A stretch of 36,644 nucleotides of DNA. Origin: Candidatus Methylomirabilota bacterium. Its GTDB lineage: Bacteria; Methylomirabilota; Methylomirabilia; Rokubacteriales; DASRDR01. Position 1 is the stretch's first letter, and each line of letters begins with the position of its first letter. The stretch is taken from contig DASYQW010000107.1 of assembly GCA_036005065.1 (NCBI GenBank), forward strand, positions 1-36,644. The letters are read 5' to 3'. The notes under the pieces were generated by a model. That model worked only from the letters and a program-made list of their open reading frames with translations. It searched no databases and was not told the DNA's origin. This document shows, one piece after another, positions 7,116 through 14,803 of this stretch. Both the position numbers and the translations under genes were made by a program.

Positions 7116-8330
7116 CTACAGCCGGAGCTCCAGGATGTAGAGGCCGCCGGTGAAGCGGTCGACCGTGTAGACGACCTGCCGCTCGTCCACGAAGACATCG
7201 TTGAGCTGGATGGCGCCCCGGGACGAGCCGCGCGGAGCCGGCGGCACGTAGAAGGCCGCCTCGGCGGGACGGAACGGGTCGGACAGATCGAAGGCGCGGA
7301 CGCCGCCGTTGAAGAAGGTGCCCACGATGATCGTCTCTGACACCCACGAGCCGGGCGCCGGCCGGTTCTCGTGGAGGTTGTGGGCGCCGAAGCGGCCGCC
7401 GCGCCCGGCGAAGGCTTCGACCGGTGGCAGCGGGCAGGTGCTGATCGGCACCAGGTTCGTCTCCTCCCGCGCGTCCAGGATCCACACGAGCTTCGGCCAG
7501 TCGGCGCCTCCGTCCGCGGTGGACTCGTCGGAGACGACGAGCAAGCCGCGATCCAGGAGCGGCACCAGGGTGTGGGTGAAGCCCGGGAAGGGCGGGTGGT
7601 AGTCCCAGCGGCTCACCAGGCGCGGGTGGCCCATGTCGGAGATGTCGAGGATGATCGCGCCCCCGTCGAGGTAGCCGATCCAGGCCCGGTCCGGGCGCTG
7701 AGGATACACGTTCGTGTTGTGGGCGCGGAAGCCGGAGTCGAATGTCGGGTGTCGTGCCGGCGGCGGCTCGGCATCGCCGTCCCGGGTGCCCGGCAGCCAC
7801 CAGCGGCCCACTTCGCGGGGCCGTGCCGGGTCGCCGACGTCCACGATCCGGTAGCACTGGTCGTCTTTGCGGTTGCGCGGCGTGAAGTCGGCGGCGCCGC
7901 TGCTCAGGTGGACGTAGCGGCCGTCCACGAACCAGAGGTGATGGACGCCGCGCGAGGCCGGCCCCGACGCGTCGAAGAAGCCGACCCGACGCGGCCGGGC
8001 CGGATCGGCGACGTCGAGGACCTCGAAGCCCGCCGGCTGCATCCCCGGGCGGCTCGTCTGGTAGGCGACGACCAGGAGATCGCCGGCGAGGTCGAGGGAG
8101 TTCGAGCGCATCTCGGCGTGGGGCAGGTCGGACTGAAAGACGACGGCGGGCCTCCGGGGCTCGGTGACATCCACGGCGGTGACGTTCTTCGGCGCCGATT
8201 CGTGGGCGAGCCACAGCACCCGTCGCCCGTCACGGGTGAGCTGGATGGCCATGCCCTCGCCGCAGTTCCCGTACCCCCCCAGCTCGTGGTGGGCGAGGAG
8301 GTCCATGTTGCGCGCGGTTTCGGTCGTCAT
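7116..8330 (-). CDS. LVIVD-repeat beta-propeller protein
   Basis: About 404 residues with no obvious signal peptide (MTTETARNMDLLAHHELGGYG). Repeats of the LVIVD type are seen as FEVLDVADPARPRRVGFF, YRIVDVGDPARPREVGRWW, AIILDISDMGHPRLVSRW and VRAFDLSDPFRPAEAAFYVP: a strand ending in a D-[IVL]-[SAGT]-[DN]-P segment that then gives a value. Such repeats fold as propeller blades. Catalytic function is rarely known. His-rich positions (GVHHLWF, RAHNTNVYP, GAHNLHENRP) recall metal sites of selenium-binding-protein-like propellers. The start at 8330 is chosen because AGGAG lies 7 nt upstream; an earlier in-frame start at 8402 would run through the palindromic divergent region. Confidence 0.85.
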   Translation of the reverse strand: MTTETARNMDLLAHHELGGYGNCGEGMAIQLTRDGRRVLWLAHESAPKNVTAVDVTEPRRPAVVFQSDLPHAEMRSNSLDLAGDLLVVAYQTSRPGMQPAGFEVLDVADPARPRRVGFFDASGPASRGVHHLWFVDGRYVHLSSGAADFTPRNRKDDQCYRIVDVGDPARPREVGRWWLPGTRDGDAEPPPARHPTFDSGFRAHNTNVYPQRPDRAWIGYLDGGAIILDISDMGHPRLVSRWDYHPPFPGFTHTLVPLLDRGLLVVSDESTADGGADWPKLVWILDAREETNLVPISTCPLPPVEAFAGRGGRFGAHNLHENRPAPGSWVSETIIVGTFFNGGVRAFDLSDPFRPAEAAFYVPPAPRGSSRGAIQLNDVFVDERQVVYTVDRFTGGLYILELRL

Positions 8331-8373
8331 GGCTCCTGATTCTAGCCCGTCCTCCTCCGGAGCTGCGGCCGCT

Positions 8374-8438
8374 CTTGACTCAACAGCTGAAAGCTGATTC
8401 ACTCCTTGTCGGAGTCAAGAAATGAAGGCGGGTTCATT
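8374..8438. promoter_or_regulatory. Candidate TetR operator cluster in divergent promoter region
   Basis: Three nested inverted repeats lie between the LVIVD gene and the TetR gene. TCTTGACTC (8373-8381) is mirrored by GAGTCAAGA (8412-8420). TTCACTCC-TTGTC-GGAGTCAA (8398-8418) is palindromic at 7 of 8 pairs. AATGAA-N6-TTCATT (8421-8438) is perfect and ends 2 nt before the TetR start codon. A CAGCT-GAA-AGCTG repeat is also present. The TTGACT words could be -35 elements on both strands. An adjacent TetR gene makes self-repression the simplest reading. Confidence 0.5.
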
Positions 8439-8440
8439 CT

Positions 8441-9091
8441 GTGCCCTACCGCCGCACTGAGCGCGTCGAGGCCCGGCTCGCGGGCAACCGGCAGAGGATT
8501 CTCCGCACCGCTCGCCAGCTGATGGCCGAGGGAGGCTTCCGCGAGGCGCGGGTGACGGCGATCGCCGCTGCCGCCGGCGTCGCCACGGGCACGATCTACC
8601 GGTATTTCCCCTCGAAGGCCGAGCTTTTCGCGGAAGTGCTGCGGGTGATCTGCCAGCGGGAGCTCGACGTCGTGTCGGCGATCGCCGACTCGGGCGGGCC
8701 GGCCCGGGACCGGCTCGCGGCGGCGGTCAGAGCCTTCACGAGCCGTGCCCTTCGCGGTCGCCGCCTGGCCTACACCATCATCATCGAGCCCGTCGATCCC
8801 GAGGTCGACCAGGTCCGGCTCGAGTACCGTCGCGCGCAGGGGCGGGTGTTCGAGTCGATCATCGCCGACGGGATCGGAGCGGGAGAGTTCCCGCCGCAGA
8901 ACGTCAAGGCGAGCGCCGCCTGTCTCGTGGGCGCCTTCCTCGAGGGGCTCGTCGGCCCGCTGGGGCAGGACGCCGGCGTCGACGACGAGGCGGGGCGATC
9001 GCTCATCGAGGCCATCGTGGGCTTCGCCCTCCGCGCCGTGTCGGGAGGGGAAATCGCTCGTGAGCAAGCCCGACGAGCGGCATTCCCGTGA
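8441..9091 (+). CDS. TetR/AcrR family transcriptional regulator
   Basis: A 216-residue dimeric repressor type. The N-terminal helix-turn-helix spans about residues 15-63, with the family core TAIAAAAGVATGTIYRYFPSK. The remaining residues form the ligand-binding helical domain, which I cannot assign to a ligand class. The start is GTG at 8441; the first residues PYRRTERVEARLAG resemble other TetR proteins of this subgroup, and there is no in-frame ATG nearby. The ribosome site is weak, and the perfect AATGAA/TTCATT palindrome abuts the start, which suggests autoregulation at the promoter. The 3' end overlaps the SDR gene by 32 nt, so the two are co-transcribed and the SDR is its likely target. 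Confidence 0.93.
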   Translation: MPYRRTERVEARLAGNRQRILRTARQLMAEGGFREARVTAIAAAAGVATGTIYRYFPSKAELFAEVLRVICQRELDVVSAIADSGGPARDRLAAAVRAFTSRALRGRRLAYTIIIEPVDPEVDQVRLEYRRAQGRVFESIIADGIGAGEFPPQNVKASAACLVGAFLEGLVGPLGQDAGVDDEAGRSLIEAIVGFALRAVSGGEIAREQARRAAFP

Positions 9092-9863
9092 CACGCCAGT
9101 GACTCGAGGCGTCCGTCTCCTGGCGGGCAAGGTCGCCATCGTCACCGGCGGAGGCTCGGGCATCGGCCGCGCCGTGGCCCTGGCTCTCGCCGGTCACGAC
9201 GCGCGCGTCGTCGTTGCTGGCCGGCGCGCGTCGCCCGGTGAGGAGACCGTCGCGGCGATTCGCCGGGCCGGCGGACAAGCGGCCTTCCGGCGGACCGACG
9301 TCACCGTGTCGGCCGAGGTCGCGGCCCTGGTCCGCTTTGCGGTCGACGCGTTCGGGAGTCTCGACATCGCGTTCAACAACGCCGGCTTCCAGGAGCCGCG
9401 CGTGCTCCTCGCCGAGCAGCCCGAGGAGGCGTTCGACACCGTCTTCGCCACCAACGTCAAGGGGCTCTACCTCTGCCTGAAGTACGAGATCGCCCAGATG
9501 CTGGAGACGGGGGGCGGCGTCATCGTCAACAACGCCTCGGTCAGCGGGATCCGCAACCCGAACCCCGGTCTGGCGCTCTACTCCGCCTCGAAGAGCGCCG
9601 TCATCTCGCTCACGAAGTCCGCGGCCATGGAATACGCAGCCAGGAACATCCGGATCAACGCAGTCGCGCCCGGGAGGGTCGTCACCGAGATGATGCTTCG
9701 GTCGGGCATCGACGACATGGCGCGGGTCGCGGAGGGCCTCCCGTTGAAGCGGATGGGGCGCCCTGAAGAAATAGCGCAGGCGGTGGTGTGGCTCGCCTCC
9801 GACGCGGCGTCGTTCGTCGTCGGGCACACCGTCTGTGTCGACGGCGGCTTCCTCTCCCAGTAG
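9060..9863 (+). CDS. SDR family oxidoreductase (classical short-chain dehydrogenase)
   Basis: A 267-residue Rossmann-fold NAD(P)-dependent alcohol/ketone oxidoreductase. Seen: cofactor motif TGGGSGIG (residues 29-36), NNAG near 106-109, catalytic Ser160 in NNASVSG, and Tyr174 and Lys178 in YSASK. The C-terminus VVGHTVCVDGGF is typical of FabG-like members. AGRR after the second strand suggests NADP preference. The start is GTG at 9060 within the end of the TetR gene, with GGGAGGGG 10 nt upstream. An alternative is the GTG about 40 nt further on. The substrate is unknown; it is presumably regulated by the TetR protein encoded just before it. Confidence 0.92.
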   Translation: MSKPDERHSRDTPVTRGVRLLAGKVAIVTGGGSGIGRAVALALAGHDARVVVAGRRASPGEETVAAIRRAGGQAAFRRTDVTVSAEVAALVRFAVDAFGSLDIAFNNAGFQEPRVLLAEQPEEAFDTVFATNVKGLYLCLKYEIAQMLETGGGVIVNNASVSGIRNPNPGLALYSASKSAVISLTKSAAMEYAARNIRINAVAPGRVVTEMMLRSGIDDMARVAEGLPLKRMGRPEEIAQAVVWLASDAASFVVGHTVCVDGGFLSQ

Positions 9864-9906
9864 ACCCGGAGCGCGGGCACCACTCTCTGGCGCGACTCGC
9901 CCGGGC

Positions 9907-9941
9907 GGGGATGGCCTGGGCGCCGGTTCCTGGCTTACAAT
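9907..9941 (+). promoter_or_regulatory. Putative promoter for the phosphoesterase gene
   Basis: GGGGATGG (9907-9914), 17 nt, then GGCTTACAAT (9932-9941). TACAAT (9936-9941) is a good -10, 33 nt before the ATG at 9975. The -35 at 18-nt spacing is TGGCCT, a weak match. The same two blocks with identical spacing occur at 12408-12442. Confidence 0.45.
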
Positions 9942-9974
9942 TCTTCCGCTCAGCCTCGCCGGAAGGAGGGACGC

Positions 9975-11486
9975 ATGATCGGGCGCAGCGACCGTCTCGC
10001 TCGCGCGGTGGCCGCCCTGGCCATTGCCGCCGTGCTCGCGGCCGGCGCCACGGGGTGGCCGGCGACCGAGCAGCCCGGCGTCGATCGGATCGAGACCATC
10101 GTCGTGATCTACCTCGAGAACCGGAGCTTCGACCATCTCTACGGGCTCTTTCCCGGCGCCGACGGGATCGCCCGGGCGACACCGGAGCAGACCACGCAGG
10201 TCGATCACGACGGCCGGCCCCTGCCCCATCTGCCGCCGGTGTGGGGCTCGGACGGCAAACCCGATCCCCGCTTTCCGCAGCGCCTCCCGAACGGGCCGTT
10301 CCGGATCGATGCCGCGCCCATCAACAGGGGGCTGGAGAAGACCGGGCCGAACCCGGTTCACGCCTTCTACCAGAACCGCGAGCAGATCGACGGCGGGAAG
10401 AACACCCGGTTCGCGGCGGTCTCGAACTTCGGCGGCTGGGCGATGGGCCACTACGACGGGTCGGCGCTCGAGCTGTGGCGGTGGGCCCGCGAGTACACGC
10501 TCGCCGATCACTTCTTCGCGGCGGCTTACGGCGGCTCGCTGCTCAACCACCTGTGGCTGATCTGCGCCTGTACGCCGGAATTCAAAGAGGCGCCCGCCGC
10601 GATGCGCGCCCAGCTCGACGACCAGGGCCGGCTCAAGCGGCGGCCGGCGTCACCCGGCTCGGCCCTCGACGGGCCCCTGCAGGTCTTCGACGGGCCGGTC
10701 TCGCCCGACGGCTACGCGGTGAACAACATGCAGCCGCCGTTTCAGCCGAGCCGCATCCCACCCGCGCCCGGCGGCAGCCCGGATCATGCCGATCCCGCCC
10801 AGCATCCGCTCCCGCCGCAGCGGGCGAAGTCGATCGGCGACACCCTCTCGGCGAAGGGCGTGAGCTGGGCCTGGTATGCCGGCGCGTGGAACGAAGCGCT
10901 CGCCGACGGGCGCCAGGCCTCCCAGGCGAAGCGCAAGGTCATCTACAATAGCGAGGCGGAGGGCCCGATCTTCGTCGCGCACCACCAGCCATTCAACTAT
11001 CTCGCGCGCTTCGCGCCGGGCACCCCGGACCGCGCGCGGCACCTCAAGGATGGCGCGGACTTCCTGGAGGCGATCGCGAAGGGGACGCTACCGGCGGTCG
11101 CCTTCTACAAGCCGAGTGGGCGCCTCACTCAGCACGCTCGCTACGCCGATCTCGTGTCCGGCGACCGCCATGCCGCGGACCTGCTCGAACGGCTTCGGAA
11201 GAGCCCGCAGTGGAGCCGGATGGTGGTCATCGTCACCTACGACGAGAACGGCGGGTTCTGGGACCACGTGCCGCCGCCCTCCGGGCCGGGCTGGAGCGAC
11301 CGCTGGGGACCGGGCACCCGCGTTCCGACGATCATCGTCTCGCCGTTCGCCAGGCGTGGCTTCGTCGATTCGACGCCCTACGACACGACGTCGATCATTA
11401 AGCTCATCACCCGGCGCTTCGGCCTCGAGCCGCTGCCCGGCGTGCGTGCGAAGGCCGGCGACCTCACGAACGCGCTCGCCTTCTGA
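9975..11486 (+). CDS. AcpA/phospholipase C-type phosphoesterase (probable acid phosphatase)
   Basis: A 503-residue secreted phosphoesterase with a signal sequence in the first 26 residues. Motif ENRSFDHLYG (48-57) carries the metal-binding Glu-Asn pair of the phosphoesterase family that includes Francisella AcpA and bacterial phospholipases C. YDENGGFWDH (422-431) and the TRVPTIIVSP block provide further metal ligands and the family C-terminus. It should hydrolyse phosphomonoesters or phospholipid head groups outside the inner membrane. GGAAGGAGGG precedes the ATG. The DUF6196/HIT fusion follows 14 nt after its stop, so they probably share an mRNA. Exact substrate class (acid phosphatase or phospholipase) is not decided by the sequence. 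Confidence 0.88.
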   Translation: MIGRSDRLARAVAALAIAAVLAAGATGWPATEQPGVDRIETIVVIYLENRSFDHLYGLFPGADGIARATPEQTTQVDHDGRPLPHLPPVWGSDGKPDPRFPQRLPNGPFRIDAAPINRGLEKTGPNPVHAFYQNREQIDGGKNTRFAAVSNFGGWAMGHYDGSALELWRWAREYTLADHFFAAAYGGSLLNHLWLICACTPEFKEAPAAMRAQLDDQGRLKRRPASPGSALDGPLQVFDGPVSPDGYAVNNMQPPFQPSRIPPAPGGSPDHADPAQHPLPPQRAKSIGDTLSAKGVSWAWYAGAWNEALADGRQASQAKRKVIYNSEAEGPIFVAHHQPFNYLARFAPGTPDRARHLKDGADFLEAIAKGTLPAVAFYKPSGRLTQHARYADLVSGDRHAADLLERLRKSPQWSRMVVIVTYDENGGFWDHVPPPSGPGWSDRWGPGTRVPTIIVSPFARRGFVDSTPYDTTSIIKLITRRFGLEPLPGVRAKAGDLTNALAF

Positions 11487-11500
11487 TCCGGGGGAGACCC

Positions 11501-12379
11501 ATGCACGACGAGACCGCCGCCCAGACCACGGCCCGCCTCCTCGGCGTGATCGCCCGCGCCGAGCTCGAGATCCTGCCCGGCCTGTACACGTTCGAGGCGC
11601 TCGGTGACGGGCCCGGCGCCATCCGAAAGGACGCGCTGGCCTGCGTCCGAGACGGCGGCGTCTGGAGCCAGCTCATCCCGGTGGAGGATCCCCGGACGCC
11701 GATGGCGTTCCGGGTGTTCAGCTTCCACTTCGCCCCGGCGCTCGACGCCACCGGCTTCGTCGGCTGGCTCCATTCGCACCTCGCCCGCGTGACGGACACG
11801 GGCCACATCGTCGTCTGCGGGCGCTCGGGGCCTGGGGCCGCCGACCACGTCCGGGGGGGGATCTTCGACTACTGGGGCTGCCCGGCCGGCGCCGCCGATC
11901 GCGTCCTGGCCGAAGTGCGCGCGCTGATCGAGCGCGGCCGGCGGCCACGCCGGGCTCACGTCGGGGCCGCGGGCGGCTGCCTCCTGTGCGAGGCGGTGGC
12001 CGGCGACCCCGACTTGCCGGTCGTGGCCGAAAGCTCCGGGGCGGTGGGGGTGCTGACCCGCCTCGAGCCCAAGTCGCGGGGGCACTCGATCTTCTTCCCC
12101 CGCCGTCACACGCCGAATCTCCACGACCTGGACGAGGCCGAGCTAGGCGAGGTCCTGTCGCTGCTCAAGCGCGTGGCGGTCGCGCTGGAGCTCGATCAGT
12201 ACAACGTGCTCCAGAACAACGGTCCGCGGGCGGGACAGACAGCCTTCCACGTCCACTTCCATCTGGTGCCGAAGCCCACAGCGGCGGCCGGGCTGATCGT
12301 GCCGGGGGCGTTCGTCCTGGCCGACCAGACCGGCGTGGCCGAAGAGATCCGACGCCGCCTCGGCGGCCCTCGGCGCTGA
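11501..12379 (+). CDS. DUF6196-like domain fused to HIT-family hydrolase domain
   Basis: 292 residues in two parts. Residues 1-145 resemble the uncharacterised DUF6196 family, including FRVFSFHFAP, GFVGWLHSHL, VVCGR and GGIFDYWGCP. Residues 155-292 are a HIT domain with a CxxC pair (Cys160, Cys163) and the histidine triad HVHFHLVP (His250, His252, His254), which in the family hydrolyses or transfers nucleoside monophosphates at phosphoester or phosphoramidate bonds. The linker RGRRPRRAH is basic. GGGGGAG precedes the ATG, 14 nt after the phosphoesterase gene. No signal peptide is seen, so it is cytoplasmic. DUF6196 assignment is from memory of the family pattern and is less certain than the HIT assignment. 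Confidence 0.8.
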   Translation: MHDETAAQTTARLLGVIARAELEILPGLYTFEALGDGPGAIRKDALACVRDGGVWSQLIPVEDPRTPMAFRVFSFHFAPALDATGFVGWLHSHLARVTDTGHIVVCGRSGPGAADHVRGGIFDYWGCPAGAADRVLAEVRALIERGRRPRRAHVGAAGGCLLCEAVAGDPDLPVVAESSGAVGVLTRLEPKSRGHSIFFPRRHTPNLHDLDEAELGEVLSLLKRVAVALELDQYNVLQNNGPRAGQTAFHVHFHLVPKPTAAAGLIVPGAFVLADQTGVAEEIRRRLGGPRR

Positions 12380-12407
12380 GCCGCGGCCGAGCGGCCACCG
12401 TCCCTCC

Positions 12408-12442
12408 GGGGATGGTCAACGCGAGGGGCGCGGGCTTACAAT
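12408..12442 (+). promoter_or_regulatory. Putative promoter for the binding-protein/monooxygenase gene set
   Basis: GGGGATGG (12408-12415), 17 nt, then GGCTTACAAT (12433-12442), the same layout as at 9907-9941. Read as a sigma70 promoter, it is TGGTCA (12413-12418), 18 nt, TACAAT (12437-12442), lying 47 nt before the ATG at 12490. Confidence 0.45.
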
Positions 12443-12489
12443 CCGGCCGCGAGCCGAACGAGCCGCCGGCCGGCGGCAGGAGGACGGGC

Positions 12490-13479
12490 ATGACACCCTT
12501 GGCACCGACACGGCGTGAGCTGCTCCGTCTCGCGGGGCTGGGCGTGGTGACCGCGGCCGCGCTGGGGCCGCGAACAGCCCGGGCCCAGGCGCCCGTCATC
12601 CGTCAGGGGTACCAGACCAACATGTGGGGAATGCCGACCTATTACCTCCTGCGCTCCGGCCACCTGGAGCGGCGGGGGCTCCGCTTCGAGGAGTTCTCGG
12701 TGCCCTCCGGGAACCTGACCATGCAGCAGATGGTCGCCCGCCAGGTGGACTTCGGGACCTACGCCGCCCAGTCGTTCATCCTGGGTCACGACAAGGGCAA
12801 GCTGGTCGCCATCGCCCAGATCGAGCAGGTGGGGAAGACGGCCCGGGTGATGGCGCGGAAGGAGCTGGGCGTCACCCGGGTCGCCGACCTCAAGGGCCTG
12901 CGGATCGGCAACCAGGCCGGCTCCTCGACCGGCAACACGTTCGTGGACATCATCGCGGCGCGGGCGGGTCTCCGGAAGGGGGAGTACCAGGAGATCAAGA
13001 TGAACGTGAACGAGATGGTGGCCGCGGCCGCCGCCCGGTCCATCGACGCCTTCGTCACCGTGGAGCCCTACGCCTCTATCGCCGAGGCCGATGGCATCGC
13101 GACCACGGTCGTGAACTTCTACGACTACGACCGGATGCCGGTCCTCATGGCCGCCATCCCGGAGTTCGTGGAGAAGCACCCGGAGGTCGTGGTGGAGTAT
13201 CTCCGGGCCTGGCTCGACGTCGGCCGAGACTTCAAGCAGAGCCCGGCCAAAGCCGCCGACGTCATCTACGGCTTCTACACCGGCAAGGGGTACAAGATGA
13301 GCCGGGAGACGTTCGCCAAGGCGCTCGCCGGCGTCGAGGTGGACCCCGGCTTCCCGGCCGATCTGCGCCCCTACATGCAAGAGACGGCCGAAGGGCTCCT
13401 CAAGGAAAAGAAGATCGCCGCCATCCCCGACTGGAGCCAGGCGCTCCGCCCCCAGCTCATGGAGCGGGCCCGCGCCTGA
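12490..13479 (+). CDS. NitT/TauT-type ABC transporter substrate-binding protein
   Basis: A 329-residue periplasmic binding protein with a probable Tat signal: TRRELLRLAGLG followed by a hydrophobic stretch and ARAQA. The body shows the NMT1/SsuA-like pattern: GYQTNMWGMPTYYLLRSGHLERRGLRFEE, a segment on sampling a site (MVARQVDFGTYAAQSFI), DLKGLRIGNQAGS, and VEPYASIAEADG. Ligands of this class include nitrate, sulfonates, pyrimidine precursors and other small organics. AGGAGG precedes the ATG; the open frame extends further upstream but overlaps the HIT gene. No matching permease or ATPase is nearby, so the receptor is orphan here. A second orphan receptor follows after 31 nt. Confidence 0.88.
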   Translation: MTPLAPTRRELLRLAGLGVVTAAALGPRTARAQAPVIRQGYQTNMWGMPTYYLLRSGHLERRGLRFEEFSVPSGNLTMQQMVARQVDFGTYAAQSFILGHDKGKLVAIAQIEQVGKTARVMARKELGVTRVADLKGLRIGNQAGSSTGNTFVDIIAARAGLRKGEYQEIKMNVNEMVAAAAARSIDAFVTVEPYASIAEADGIATTVVNFYDYDRMPVLMAAIPEFVEKHPEVVVEYLRAWLDVGRDFKQSPAKAADVIYGFYTGKGYKMSRETFAKALAGVEVDPGFPADLRPYMQETAEGLLKEKKIAAIPDWSQALRPQLMERARA

Positions 13480-13510
13480 GCCGACCGTTCGCGCCTTCAA
13501 GGAGGCCGCC

Positions 13511-14755
13511 ATGCGGAAAGCCTCGGTGATCGTCTCCGTCGCCCTCGTCGTCACCGCCCTCCTGGTGGTCGGGAGCCACGGGGTGTGGGCCCAGAAGGGG
13601 CCGATCAAGGTGGGGTTCCTCGTCCCGACGACGGGGCCGCTGTCGGCCAACGGGAAGGACATGATCAACGGCCTTCAGCTCTTCCTCGAGGAGCAGGGCA
13701 ACCGGCTCGCCGGCCGGGAGGTCAAGCTCCTCATCGAGGACGACGAGGGGAAGCCGGCCACCGGCCTCACCAAGGCCCGCGGGCTCGTGGAGGAGCAGGC
13801 GGTCCATCTCGTCACCGGGCCGCTCTCCGCCGCGGTCGGCTACGCCGTCGCCCCGTATATCGACAGCAAGAAGGTCCCGGCCATCTTCCCGATCGTGTCC
13901 GCCGAGGACATCACGCAGCGGAAGCGCAGCCCCTACATCGTGCGCACGGGATGGTCGAGCGCCCAGCCGTCCCATCCCTTCGGCAAGTGGGTCTACGACA
14001 ACCTCGGCTACAAGAAGATCGCCATGATCGGCTACGACTTCGCCTTCGGCTGGGAGGTCGCCGGCGGCTTCCAGCGCACCTTCGAGGAGGCCGGCGGCCA
14101 GGTGGTGCAGAAGCTCTGGCCGCCGCTGGGAACCGCCGACTTCGGCCCCTACCTGGCCCAGCTCCGTCGCGACGTGGACGCGATCTACGCGGTCTTCTCG
14201 GGCGCCGATGCGCTCCGCTTCGCCAAGCAGTTCAACGACGTCGGGCTCAAGGGACGGTTCCCCCTCGTCGGCGGGGGCACCTTCACCGACGAGCACGTCC
14301 TCCGCACCATGGGTGACGAGGCCCTCGGGATCGTCACCGCGCTCCACTATTCGGCCGCCCTCGCGACCCCCGCCAATCGGAAGTTCGCCCAGGCCTACGA
14401 GGCGAAGTTCAAGCAGATCCCCTCCTACTATTCGGAGGGGACGTACGTGGCCGGGATCGCCCTCAAGGCGGCGCTCGAGGCGACCGGGGGCGACATCGAG
14501 AACGTGGACAAATTTCTCTCGGCGCTGCGGAAGGTCGACCTCTCCGACGCGCCGCGGGGCCCGATGCGCTTCGATGACTTCGGCAATCCCATCCAGAACG
14601 TCTACGTGCGGAAGGTGGAGCGCGTCGGGGGCCGGCTCCAGAACACCGTGATTCACACGTTCCCCAGCGTCTCGCAGTTCTGGACCTACAAGGCCGAGGA
14701 CTACCTGAAGAACCCGGTCTACACCCGCGACTACCCGCCCTGCACGCGCTGTTGA
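13511..14755 (+). CDS. Branched-chain amino-acid-type ABC transporter substrate-binding protein (LivK-like)
   Basis: 414 residues with a signal peptide (MRKASVIVSVALVVTALLVVG...WAQ) and a type-I periplasmic binding fold: IKVGFLVPTTGPLSANGKDMINGLQLFLEE, GLVEEQAVHLVTGPLSAAV, VYDNLGYKKIAMIGYDFAFG and YVAGIALKAALEA. In hydrophobic amino-acid uptake (HAAT) systems such receptors carry branched-chain amino acids, amides, urea or aromatic acids. AAGGAGG precedes the ATG. It follows the NitT/TauT-type receptor and precedes a dehydrogenase and a flavin monooxygenase on the same strand, so an aromatic or hydroxy-acid ligand is plausible. LivH/M/G/F partners are absent from the window. Confidence 0.9.
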   Translation: MRKASVIVSVALVVTALLVVGSHGVWAQKGPIKVGFLVPTTGPLSANGKDMINGLQLFLEEQGNRLAGREVKLLIEDDEGKPATGLTKARGLVEEQAVHLVTGPLSAAVGYAVAPYIDSKKVPAIFPIVSAEDITQRKRSPYIVRTGWSSAQPSHPFGKWVYDNLGYKKIAMIGYDFAFGWEVAGGFQRTFEEAGGQVVQKLWPPLGTADFGPYLAQLRRDVDAIYAVFSGADALRFAKQFNDVGLKGRFPLVGGGTFTDEHVLRTMGDEALGIVTALHYSAALATPANRKFAQAYEAKFKQIPSYYSEGTYVAGIALKAALEATGGDIENVDKFLSALRKVDLSDAPRGPMRFDDFGNPIQNVYVRKVERVGGRLQNTVIHTFPSVSQFWTYKAEDYLKNPVYTRDYPPCTRC

Positions 14756-14803
14756 GGCGGACGTGAGCCCGGAACTCCGTCCCGAGGGAGCGGTCGCCGC
14801 CGC

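Noticed and set aside
5624-7198. A 524-codon minus-strand frame rich in Pro, Ala and Arg.
   Set aside because: It is the complement of the glycine-rich lipoprotein gene (Gly codons read as Pro/Ala) and runs across the repeat and a promoter. No ribosome site.
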